Positions 21,303-30,935 of a stretch of 64,000 nucleotides of DNA are shown one piece after another. The stretch lies in NCBI GenBank assembly GCA_015146655.1, contig VKHL01000030.1, positions 124,001 to 188,000 on the forward strand, read 5' to 3'. Numbering within the stretch: the first letter of the stretch is position 1; each line of letters begins with the position of its first letter. Below the pieces are notes generated by a model. The model had not been told where the DNA came from, made no database searches, and was given only the letters and a program-made list of their open reading frames with translations. The translations under genes were made by a program, and so were the position numbers. This DNA comes from Ochromonas danica. Its lineage: Eukaryota > Sar > Chrysophyceae > Chromulinales > Chromulinaceae.

Positions 21303-22445
21303 CTAGATGACTGTAGGCGGAATGAGCTTCTTCTTCTTTGAACTCTTTGAGCTTGTCTCCGCGGCCAAAGCAGCCTTTGCTTTAGCTTCTTTTCTTTCTA
21401 AGCTACTTTTCACTTCATCAACGGCAACCTTCAATAACTTGAGACCAGCCTGAGAGAGAGGTCGCACATCATTCCAGAAGTAAATATGATCCACAAGGTT
21501 ATCATACTTCTCCTCAAGTCGAAATTTCATTACATTTAGAATAAAGAGCTTCTCTTTCGAACATCTCCATGTAGTTGTCAAAGAATCATATTCTTTAATC
21601 TTCTGTGTGATTTCATCATATTTACTACGATATTGAAAATCTAAGGCAACTTGTAGATCTGGTTTAGAAGAGATAGTTTCATGTCCTGCTACACTCTTAG
21701 GACGGGTAGTATCTCCAGCAGTATGAGGTGGATCTGTTGTGGCAGTATTAACACGTGTTAGATTATTATTCACATCACCTGCTGGGGGAGGCTCCATAGG
21801 GGCAGTGGCAGTATTGGGGCGATGATGACGACCTTTCTTTTCATCTTGTATCTTTACTTCTATTTCTACTCCCATGAGAGATAAGATTGCCATAAGAAGA
21901 TATTCATCAGCTTGAAATCTTCTCAAATTCGTTGTCAGACAACTTAATGCAATGTTCTCATAGATAAGATGAGATTGATTGCTTTCATTGGCAAAGACTA
22001 ATGCAATAGCTGCTTTCTCCAGACAACAATCTGCTAAATCAGGTTCACCTAATAAAAAATTAGCTGCTTTACGATAATAAAGTGCAGCATCATCCCAATT
22101 TTTAAAACGATAATGTAAATCAGCAATCTTCTTTGCTATACGACCAGCTGCTTCAAAAACATTTAAATCACAAAATATTTTTACTGCTTGACCATAAGCA
22201 ACTTGTGCTTCATGTAAATCCACTTTTAAATAAGTTTCTGCTGCTTCTGTATAGACAGCTGCAGCTTCAAGAAAGAGATGAAGATTAGTATACTTTTCAG
22301 CACATTTTGTTAATGAATCTGCTGCAGATTTCCATTCTCCTTGAATACGTAGTTTAATACTATCTTGATAATATTGATAAGCTATTGAGTCTCCTGTATA
22401 ATTAGCTGTATATTGAGAAGATTTCTTTCTTAGAATAGCTTGCAT
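21303..22445 (-). CDS. Soluble NSF attachment protein (alpha-SNAP-like)
   Basis: Single exon, 380 residues. Helical TPR-like hairpins run through most of the chain: GEWKSAADSLTKCAEKY, FLEAAAVYTEAAETYLKV, FEAAGRIAKKIADLHYRF and WDDAALYYRKAANFLLGE. The C-terminal part has the alpha-SNAP-like KIKEYDSLTTTWRCSKEK segment. SNAPs bridge SNARE bundles to the ATPase NSF so that membrane-fusion complexes can be taken apart. The protein is longer than the usual ~295 residues because of a Pro/Thr-rich insertion (about 205-255) and a Lys/Ala-rich tail ending KKKKLIPPTVI. Alpha and beta type fit better than gamma. Confidence 0.85.
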   Translation of the reverse strand: MQAILRKKSSQYTANYTGDSIAYQYYQDSIKLRIQGEWKSAADSLTKCAEKYTNLHLFLEAAAVYTEAAETYLKVDLHEAQVAYGQAVKIFCDLNVFEAAGRIAKKIADLHYRFKNWDDAALYYRKAANFLLGEPDLADCCLEKAAIALVFANESNQSHLIYENIALSCLTTNLRRFQADEYLLMAILSLMGVEIEVKIQDEKKGRHHRPNTATAPMEPPPAGDVNNNLTRVNTATTDPPHTAGDTTRPKSVAGHETISSKPDLQVALDFQYRSKYDEITQKIKEYDSLTTTWRCSKEKLFILNVMKFRLEEKYDNLVDHIYFWNDVRPLSQAGLKLLKVAVDEVKSSLERKEAKAKAALAAETSSKSSKKKKLIPPTVI

Positions 22446-22794
22446 TGAGAGGACAATTATATGATATGGGTGGGATAACGTTAGGCAATCAGACTCTACA
22501 GTGCAGTAAAACGATGGAAAAACAACGAGGGCAACTCTGGAGGTCTGGTCTGGATATTTGAAAATCTGGTGCTGACTGACTAGTCTAGACTATTGATGGA
22601 TTGGTTACTGTAGTTTGGTGGCTAACGACTATAGCTCGCTTGTGTTTGTTTAAGTCCGTGCTTTGAGTAGCTACTAGGTGTATTTCTTAAGAGAAATAGT
22701 GATACTCCACCAACAAGGAACGACAAGTAGTAGGAAAGTCTATTCCACGAAATGTAAATCTCTAGTTTAGGTCAACATATTGGATGTGCTATTG
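22446..22794. other. Intergenic region without recognised gene
   Basis: Upstream region of the alpha-SNAP gene and downstream flank of the aminotransferase-reductase fusion. No conserved feature was recognised. Confidence 0.5.
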
Positions 22795-25239
22795 TTAGTT
22801 ACTATATTCATAGGGAAAATGTAACTCACGACAAAGTGCTAATTGAACTTGTAACGCCTTATTCGATGGTTCAATAGCCTGAAAACGATAGTTTAATGCA
22901 TCTTGAGTGGCTGAGATCATCATAGTGATGTCACGTGGGCTGCGAGGCACATCATCTCTGATATCAGAGGGAGAAGGAGCAGTGATCTGTTTCACTCGCC
23001 ACACATCCTCCACCTCCTCATCCTCTCTTTGGACAGGATCGTCTTGAGCAACCAGTAGACGCTTACCCAAAGCTGTTGCTATCACTTTAGCAACATCAAG
23101 ACGAGATAATCCCTCTGGACCTCCAACATTGAATATAGTGGCGGTATTACTCCATACTTCTCCATTACGATGTATTAACAAGCGAATGACTTGAATTGCA
23201 TCGTCCACTAAGACGAAGGATCTCTTCTCAAAGGTTCTCAGAGCGACCTCTCGTCTCTTCTCACAGGCTAGATAGAGGAAGGAAAGGAACTTCTCTCCCG
23301 TGTCCCTATAAGGTGCTGGAGCTCCAATCATATTGCTTAACCTCAATACTACAGCTTCTTTCAACCTGTTTGTATTGCTACCCACTATTGGTGAGTTAAC
23401 AGCATCAAGAAGAGCAGATTCGAAGACCTTCTTGCTTTCACCATAGAGATTGACAGGGTCAGGGGAGGGGACAGATGCAGTGTAAGGAGAATGTTCTCCA
23501 TCATAGACCATGTCTGTAGAGGTAAAAATATAGCGACAGTTCTTGCAAGTCTTTCTTACCACCTCAAGGAAGGATAAAGGAGCATTAACCTTCTTCGTAA
23601 GTACAGGGTCACGATGACAGACAAGAGGAGAGGAGATAGCAGCCAAATGCACGATGACATCAGGCTGTATGCGAAGTAACATGTCTTCGACTTCCTCCAT
23701 AACAACTGATGCTTCTTCAAACTTCTTCAAATCTAAGTGTATCCTGCGACTTGGGTGTATCCAAGTAGGTGGCGGATCGTTAGTGTAGGTGACGTAGAGA
23801 TCTACCATTCCTTCCTCTTTTGCATACAACGTTCGTGTCAGATGCTGACCCAGCCAAGAACTACCTCCAATGATCAAAACTACCTTACGTGAAAGATCAG
23901 GCAAAGAAGTACTAGGAGGATTCAAGATCAAGGGATAGTTACGGTGAAGCAGTTGCGAGAACAGGGCAAGAAAGTTGTGCAATTGACGAAAAGAACTGAA
24001 GAGATAGGGGGCAAGACGCAATACTCCTCCGCGTACTGCCTGATGAACACCAACTTCCTTTAAATCAGAAGAAAGCTGACAAATGGTTTTCTCCATTTCT
24101 TCCCCTTCCTTTCCCAGAAGACGAATACCAAGAATATGTCCACCACGTTGTGTTGGTTGAAGCACAAGAAGACGTGATGAAAATAAATAAGAAGAAAGAT
24201 ACTCTGCAATGAGCGAAGAGCGTTCGTTAAGCAATCGTTCGATATTGCATATGCCCCACTGTAGAAGTAAAGTGAGACTTCTGCGTAGCATAGGGAAAGC
24301 GAGGAAAGATGGTCTGCCACCAGCATCTAGCCTTCTCGCTCCTGCACGAAAAGCTTCTGGATAGAGGGCTTGTTTCCTTCCTTGGTGATCGTTGTTACTA
24401 CCACTATCTAATGTGGAGAAAAAACGAAAAGGAATGGCTACATCCCATTTCTCACTATCTACACGGCCATGATCATGTTGGTCAAGAGGTTCCCAGAGAT
24501 CTACTAACGAAGGGTTTACATAGATGAGAGATAGACCATAAGGTCCAAGTAACCATTTATGAACAGAGCAAGCAAGGAAAGCTGGAGAGAAGGTAGTGAT
24601 ATCACATGACATGGCACCAACTGACTGTGTCGCATCTACAATCAACAATGGTCGCTTAGTGATCTCTATTCTCTCAAGATCAAGAGAGATCGCTTGAAGA
24701 TCAATCAAGGAGCCATCACACCAATGTACTTGAGGTAGTGCAAGCACTGCTACCACTCCTTCTTCTTCCTCCCATAAGGCTTGTAGAATGTTTTCCTTCC
24801 AACTTGCATCCTTTCTCTGCCAATCAGGAGTTGGCACTATTTTAATACTAGCTCCAACTTCTTTACAAGCATATTGCCATGGATATACTGCTGAAGACAT
24901 TTCCATCTCCAAAAGCAAAACTTTTTGTCCTTGACGTAGTTTACCAGTTTTAACAATATTGTGAGCTGCTAAGGTCAAAGCGAAGGCAGTAGAAGGAGCA
25001 TAGGTGATGTTATCTTTGGAATTAGCATGAATTAGATCAGCAAAGAGCTGACGCACTGCCTCAACATCATCGTCATCACCAGGCAACTTTTCCAACCATG
25101 GCATACCTTTACAATGTAAAGAATGAATACCAATTGCTTCTACACTTCTTGGTAAAGGTGTTCTTGATGCATTATCAAGATAGATTATATGATTTTTCTC
25201 TGAACTCACACAATGTGAGAATTCTTCTTCAATACTCAT
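22795..25239 (-). CDS. Fusion of class-V aminotransferase-like and RmlD/SDR-type reductase domains
   Basis: Single exon, 814 residues. Residues 1 to about 430 resemble class-V PLP enzymes (isopenicillin-N-epimerase, cysteine desulfurase and selenocysteine lyase group). They show IIYLDNASRTPLP, NSKDNITYAPSTAFAL, PLLIVDATQSVGAM and ACSVHKWLLGPYGL with the PLP lysine. From about 450 an extended short-chain dehydrogenase starts: VVLIIGGSSWLGQHL (variant GxxGxxG), DVIVHLAAISSP, IFTSTDMVYDGEHSPY, and LYGESKKVFE with the catalytic YxxxK. This half resembles RmlD (dTDP-4-dehydrorhamnose reductase) and the MAT2B regulatory subunit. The two enzymes would share a small-molecule or sugar substrate, which is an inference. 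No intron or stop separates them. The lysine and the S/Y/K residues look intact. Confidence 0.85.
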   Translation of the reverse strand: MSIEEEFSHCVSSEKNHIIYLDNASRTPLPRSVEAIGIHSLHCKGMPWLEKLPGDDDDVEAVRQLFADLIHANSKDNITYAPSTAFALTLAAHNIVKTGKLRQGQKVLLLEMEMSSAVYPWQYACKEVGASIKIVPTPDWQRKDASWKENILQALWEEEEGVVAVLALPQVHWCDGSLIDLQAISLDLERIEITKRPLLIVDATQSVGAMSCDITTFSPAFLACSVHKWLLGPYGLSLIYVNPSLVDLWEPLDQHDHGRVDSEKWDVAIPFRFFSTLDSGSNNDHQGRKQALYPEAFRAGARRLDAGGRPSFLAFPMLRRSLTLLLQWGICNIERLLNERSSLIAEYLSSYLFSSRLLVLQPTQRGGHILGIRLLGKEGEEMEKTICQLSSDLKEVGVHQAVRGGVLRLAPYLFSSFRQLHNFLALFSQLLHRNYPLILNPPSTSLPDLSRKVVLIIGGSSWLGQHLTRTLYAKEEGMVDLYVTYTNDPPPTWIHPSRRIHLDLKKFEEASVVMEEVEDMLLRIQPDVIVHLAAISSPLVCHRDPVLTKKVNAPLSFLEVVRKTCKNCRYIFTSTDMVYDGEHSPYTASVPSPDPVNLYGESKKVFESALLDAVNSPIVGSNTNRLKEAVVLRLSNMIGAPAPYRDTGEKFLSFLYLACEKRREVALRTFEKRSFVLVDDAIQVIRLLIHRNGEVWSNTATIFNVGGPEGLSRLDVAKVIATALGKRLLVAQDDPVQREDEEVEDVWRVKQITAPSPSDIRDDVPRSPRDITMMISATQDALNYRFQAIEPSNKALQVQLALCRELHFPYEYSN

Positions 25240-25685
25240 TTTATCACCTCTAGACCTTTCCCTTTGTTACCAATCCAATCCAATCTCTGGCACATCGAGA
25301 GTTAGAAGGAATTTCACTACTTATAGAGGTATTTCACTATTATTCCACTTCACAGTTGAGTTTTTCATGATTGGAATAAGCATTGAGATATCTGAATGAT
25401 TCACCACATCATAGTTAGCGGAGTGTTCGCTTGATCATTTTATGATTTACCTAACTGATCAAATCTCAGATCAATTTTTGTCATGCGATTTGTGGACTGA
25501 TGACAACACCCCTTTTTCAATCCATCTTCCCCATCTAAACCCGCTAGTTTCGTGAAGTTAACCTCTATGATGTGAAGTTAAGGCTTAACTACTCATTTTC
25601 TCTGTCTCTTCACTGACCTCATCTCAACTTCTACTGTCTCACAATTGATTTACTTGTCTTGCCTTGCCTGGTCTAGCGAAAGAAC
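25240..25685. promoter_or_regulatory. Divergent promoter region with ATTTCACTA repeats
   Basis: Shared upstream region of the aminotransferase-reductase fusion and the alcohol dehydrogenase. It holds ATTTCACTA at 25311-25319 and 25331-25339, the second within TAGAGGTATTTCACTA (25324-25339). The same composite motif occurs upstream of the phosphoglucomutase gene. Function is inferred. Confidence 0.35.
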
Positions 25686-27003
25686 ATGACTACTGAAGTG
25701 AAGTGCTACTGGGCTCCTAACGCCAATGAGGCATTAGTTCCTGCTACGATTACTCGACGCAATCCTGGTCCTCATGATGTCTCCATTAAGATCATCTATG
25801 CTGGTGTCTGTCACTCTGATATTCATAAGGTATACCATGGTTATCACTACCTTCTACTATGTTTGCCTTTATCCAGTATGTTCTGTTATTCCGTGGAATA
25901 GGTCAGAAATGAATGGAAGGATAACTGGGGGCTTGGCGTCTTCCCCATGTAAGCACTGCACTTGTCTAGATGATACAAGCCCTCTACTCACAGTGTTCAT
26001 TGGGTCGTTCTTTGCCTTATTACAGGGTTCCAGGTCATGAAATTGTTGGTGTTGTAGAGAGTGTGGGAGACAAGGTGACCAAGTTCCAAGAAGGTCAACG
26101 GGTTGGTGTTGGATGCATGGTAGACAGGTAAGAACACACACCCTTACTGTCACTACAGTCAACAAATGACTTAGAATGTCTACTATGAATAATATGTCTT
26201 CCTATAGTTGTCGTCATTGTAAGAGCTGTCGCTCAGGTGATGAACAGTTCTGCTCAACGGGTATGGTTGGAACATATGGAAGCAAACAACGTTATCCTCA
26301 TTGTGTGGAATATAATGAGAAAGGTGGTAATGTTACTTATGGTGGTTACTCTGAACGTATTATAGTTGATGAAAACTACGTCTTGAGAGTTCCTGATAAC
26401 TTGGATATTCGTGGTGTTGCTCCTCTGTTATGTGCTGGCATTACTGCCTATTCACCTTTGATGCACTTTAACCTTCGCCCTTATCATAAGTTTGCAGTAG
26501 CTGGCTTGGGTGGCTTAGGTCATATGGGTGTGAAATTTGGTGTGGCTCTTGGTGCACATACAACTGTATTATCTAGAGGTACTTCCAAGAAGGAATCGGC
26601 ATTGACTGATTTACATGCTGATGCTTATGTTGACACAAAGAGTGCGGATGAGATTAAGTCTGTGATGGGTACTTTTGATTTCATCTTGAATACCATTGCA
26701 GCTGATCATGATATCAATACCTATCTTCGTCTGTTGAAACATGATGGTGTTATGGTGATGTTGGGTGTTCCTGAGAAGCCTCTCACTATGTATAATCATC
26801 CTTTGGTGGAAGGTCGTCGTTTACTCACTGGTTCCTTGATTGGTGGTATTCGCGAGACTCAAGAGATGTTGGACTTCTGTGGACGCAAGAACATTGTGTC
26901 AGATGTTGAAGTCATCTCTGCTGATCGGATTAATGAAGCATACGAGAGAACTCTAGCTAGTGATGTGAAGTATCGTTTTGTCATTGATACTGCTACCCTT
27001 TAA
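25686..27003 (+). CDS. Zinc-dependent alcohol dehydrogenase (cinnamyl-alcohol / YahK type)
   Basis: Four exons (25686-25829, 25902-25948, 26026-26127, 26208-27003) join to 362 residues. Small exons 2 and 3 restore [21 protein letters not shown]. Catalytic zinc ligands are in GVCHSDIH and GHEIVG. The structural zinc cluster is [16 protein letters not shown]. The cofactor fold is [16 protein letters not shown]. These features place it in the NADP(H)-dependent cinnamyl-alcohol dehydrogenase group of medium-chain dehydrogenases, which reduce aldehydes to primary alcohols in the cytosol. Length is normal for the family. It shares an upstream motif with the following phosphoglucomutase gene. Confidence 0.95.
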
Positions 27004-27444
27004 CGATGATTTATATAAGTGTAAGATAACGACAAACTCTTGAAAAGAGTAGTTGGCTTGTCTACCTTTAGACTATGTGTGGACATCAATTAACAACTGT
27101 TAGCTTGCGAAATGTTTGATGATACTAGTAAATTGATGACTCTTATCGAGCTCTTGACAACATTTCGAGAGCAGATACTAACTCTGACTCACTTAGTCTA
27201 TCAACACACTACAATAAGTTAATACACACAGAAGCAAATCAATGAAAAGAGAACATAGATGTAGATGTATATACCCAATATCTATTTATGTTTAGATATT
27301 TAGAATAAATTTCACTATTTACAAATATATTTCACTATTTTAGAGGTATTTCACAATTGGACAGTGTGGTGGGAATGGTGGCCCTGCTCTGTGCTGGTTG
27401 AGGTTGACAACAACAACCAAAAGGAAAGAAGAACAAGAACAATT
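27004..27444. promoter_or_regulatory. Intergenic region with ATTTCACTA repeats upstream of PGM2
   Basis: Contains ATTTCACTA at 27309-27317 and 27329-27337 and TAGAGGTATTTCACAA at 27341-27356, about 90-135 bp before the PGM2 start codon. These mirror motifs before the alcohol dehydrogenase gene. No gene was seen here. Confidence 0.35.
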
Positions 27445-29353
27445 ATGGATCAAGCTACTCTCATTGATATTGCTCAAAAGTATGTTGCATGGGATTCTAA
27501 TCCATGCACTCGTACTGTAGTAGAAGAATTATTGAAGACAGGAGCCTTTGAAGAGTTGGACTCTTTGTTGCGCCATCGTATCCAGTTTGGTACAGCAGGA
27601 TTGAGAGCACCTATGGGTCCTGGATACAAGAATATCAATGACCTGGTTATTCTTCAGACTTGCCAAGGCTTAGCACGTTATCTGGAAGCTCATTTCCCTG
27701 ATGCCAAGACAAAGGTAAGGCTTTCGTCATTGCTGTGGCCAACAGAATGAATTCTGACATGATATTGATTTATGATGATCCTAGGGTGTGATCATTGGAT
27801 ATGATCATCGTAAACATTTAGAACTTTCCTCTGTAGGCTTTGCTCGTGTTGCAGCTAAAGTTTTCCTCAGCCAGGGCTATACCGTCTATCTTCTAGAACA
27901 TCTCGTACACACTCCTCAAGTTCCCTTTGGTGTGCAACATTTCGGATGTGCTGCTGGTATGATGGTTACAGCTAGTCATAATCCTAAAGCAGATAATGGT
28001 TTCAAGGTTTATTGGAGCAATGGTGCTCAAATCATTCCTCCTCATGATGCTGGCATTGCTGCTGCCATTCTCGACAATCTTCAACCTTGGCTTGATTATG
28101 CTTCCGTTGATGTTTTAGCACATCCACTTGCTAAAGATGTCTCCAAGGAAGTTGGTAATGCCTATTTTGCTGCTTTGGCAAAGCTAGCTAGTCGTCCTCG
28201 TGAAGTAAATGCTACCTCTCCTTTGAAGGTTGCGTACACTGCCATGCATGGCGTTGGAAAGAAATGGATGATTCGCGGCTTTGAAGAGTTTGGACATCCT
28301 CCTTTTCATGTGGTAGAAAGCCAAGGAGAACCCGACCCTGAGTTTCCTACTGTTCCTTTCCCCAATCCCGAGGAAAAGGGTGCTTTGAACCAGGCTCAAG
28401 CTTTTGCGAATGCTAATGGCTGCACACTCATTCTTGCCAATGATCCTGATGCTGACCGTTTGGCTGCTGCTGAGCGCCTTCCCAATACCGAGGGACCTTC
28501 TGCTGCACCTGCTTGGCATGTTTTCACTGGTAATGAACTTGGAGTTTTGCTAGGATATTGGACAATTTTGCGCTGGCAGCAGCGCAAGACGGAAGGTAGC
28601 CGTGCTGCTGTATTAGCCAGTATCGTCTCTTCTCGAATGCTTCGTGGTATCGCCAGGGCGGAAGGCGTTCTTTATGAAGATACTTTGACAGGATTTAAAT
28701 GGCTTGGCAATCGTGCCCAGGCTTTGCGTGCTGATGGTGTAGATGTACTCTTCACTTATGAGGAGGCCTTGGGCTATTGTGTTGGTGATATGCTCAGTGA
28801 TAAGGATGGTGTCACTGCTGGGTCTGTTCTTATGGAGATGGCATCTATTTTGGCAGCTGGTTGGAGCGATCCTTTTGCAGCTATCACCAATCCTCCAATC
28901 TACACAGTGTACGAGTTACTTCAATATCTCTACAAGAAATATGGACTCTTTGTCTCTTACAACTCCTATGTCATCAGCCGTAACCCTAAAGTCACGGATA
29001 CTATCTTTGCCAACCTTCGCTCATCTGGTCCAACTGGTGGTTACTGGACTCATGCTGTTGGACAAAAGATTGTGTCTATCCAAGATGTTACCAAAGGATA
29101 TGATAGTACGGCAGCTGATCTCAAGTCCATCTTGCCTCTCACACCAGAGAGCCATATGATTATGTTTGAGTTTGAAAATGGAGTGTCAGTCACTCTTCGT
29201 ACTTCTGGCACTGAGCCCAAGATCAAATACTACACGGAGATCCGTGGAGCTGCAGGCAACATCGATCATTTGCGCCAAGAATTGGTAACCTTTGTTGATG
29301 CCCTGGTGGAAGAAATGTTACAGCCTGCCGTCTATGGTTTACAGAAGTCGTAA
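27445..29353 (+). CDS. Phosphoglucomutase 2 / phosphopentomutase
   Basis: Two exons (27445-27714, 27785-29353) give 612 residues, matching the ~612 of animal PGM2. An in-frame upstream extension exists, but the ATG at 27445 (MDQATLIDIAQKYVAWD) aligns with the family start. Motifs: IQFGTAGLRAPMGPG; the phosphoserine loop MMVTASHNPKADNG; the metal loop NDPDADR; the sugar loop TYEEALGYCVGD; and the phosphate-binding LRTSGTEPKIKYY. The enzyme interconverts 1- and 6-phosphates of glucose and 1- and 5-phosphates of ribose or deoxyribose in the cytosol. It feeds nucleotide-sugar and nucleoside pools. All catalytic loops are intact. Confidence 0.96.
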
Positions 29354-29488
29354 AGAACTTTCTTTCTACTCTAGTCTAGATTCCGATTAGACGATAAGAC
29401 AGAAACAGTATGTTAAGAACGAGTTAGGTTAAGGATGTTTTATTTAGTCAAACATCAAAGAACATCAAAAGATACCAAAGCAAAGCGA

Positions 29489-30458
29489 TTACTGCTCTGG
29501 CTTCTTCTCGTCAACAGGGAGTTCTTCAACACGAGGCTCATCAGCAGCAATAGCAGACTTGGCGATGGAAGGAGTGAGCTTCTCCTTCTCTTCCTGATCC
29601 TTTACAAGCTCAGCCTCACCAACACCCGCAGCTCTGGCAGCAGCCAAGCGTTCAGCAATCTCCAAGGATTGAGCAGTTGGTTGAGAGAAAAGTTCACCAT
29701 AGAGTTCACTTCCATCAGCATTCTTGGTTGCTCCCAAGAGATACTTCTTGCAAACAATACTGTCAAAAATACCCATAGGCAAACTTACGGATTGGATCAA
29801 GAAGGAGAGAAAGACTTTGAATTGCATGGCCTAAATCCATACCATTTCCCCACAAGTTAGCTAGAAGCAAACACTAACAGAAAAGTGAACACAAGATCAT
29901 CCTTACCATGAAAAGAGACATGCCAGCACCCATAACAAGACTTTGTGCAGCTTCCTTCAATAAACTAATCTCATGTTCCTTGTAGGTTGTTTCCGTATAT
30001 TCTTCCGGCTTCACTTTTTCAGCTGGAGGACCTAATCCAAAAGGTAATGTTGGCTTTGCCTTAGGAGGAACCCAGATCTTCTTCGTGTTAGAACTTGCCA
30101 GAACACGTGTATACACAAATCCATAAATTAACAAAGTGCCTGCCACCACTAAAACAAAAACAGCAAAATCATCATATTAGAAGAAGCCGAGAAAGTGACA
30201 CTGGCATATATAAAGTAGTATACAGATGGGATGATGTCTATGATTTCAATGACTATGTAGTAGATGGAGTATTGACTGACTAATGATCGACTGACGAACT
30301 GACGAACTGACGAACTATTAGATCTACTCACCTGAAAGGAAGATTGTCTGCCATTGTGTTTGAACAGCAGGATCTTTGAAATCAATACTACGTGAAAAAT
30401 ATAAAGCAGCTGGCAATGCCAGCATCTTAATATCTAACTTAGGGGCGGGAGCAGCCAT
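29489..30458 (-). CDS. PHO88 / SND3 family ER membrane protein
   Basis: Three exons (30458-30332, 30148-29907, 29830-29489) join to 236 residues. The first exon (MAAPAPKLDIKMLALPAALY) and the second form N-terminal hydrophobic segments. Homology to yeast Pho88/Snd3 is in FKDPAVQTQWQTIF, TTYKEHEISLLKEAAQSLV, then GMSLFMAMQFKVFLSFLIQS and MGIFDSIVCKKYLLG. Snd3 acts in SRP-independent targeting of membrane proteins to the ER; it was first linked to phosphate transport. An acidic tail with VDEKKPEQ ends the protein. The exon phases are all consistent. Confidence 0.88.
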
Positions 30459-30748
30459 GGTATCAATTTCTTTCTTCGATTTTCTTTCCGCCAGCGTCTC
30501 CTGCCACCCAATGAGAGAAACACTCGATCTTCCATTAAAAACGCGTTTTATTCATCTGCAGCACATTCAGGTTTCGTATACTGTAGCTCCATTCATGTTG
30601 GATGTCGTATGTTATAAATGAATGTGATAGTTTCATCCATAAGATTGCTTAATTTTAGCAAAAGTTATTCCTACTCATCTATATTGCTTTCGCTTGTCCA
30701 CTTGCACGTGTAATGATATACTACAATGATAGTATCATAACGACTAAA

Positions 30749-30836
30749 CTAACGGATTCTGCCAAATTGTATAGGGAGACCAAATAGTATAGGCAGTCCA
30801 AATTGTATAGGGGTCCATCACGGCAGCATCCGTTAG
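30749..30836. repeat. 15-bp inverted repeat framing three 18-bp direct repeats
   Basis: Arms CTAACGGATTCTGCC (30749-30763) and GGCAGCATCCGTTAG (30822-30836) pair in 14 of 15 positions. Between them three units beginning CCAAAT(T/A)GTATAGG start at 30762, 30780 and 30798, an exact 18-bp period. It lies upstream of the PHO88 gene and downstream of the unknown minus-strand gene. Miniature mobile element or an operator-like site are both possible. Confidence 0.85.
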
Positions 30837-30935
30837 ATCATGCTATCCATTTAATTTAATATCGTTTATTTTACAAGATATTGTATGTACATCACAACGC
30901 GACAGAGAATAATAATAAAGGACTGGAATGTTCCA

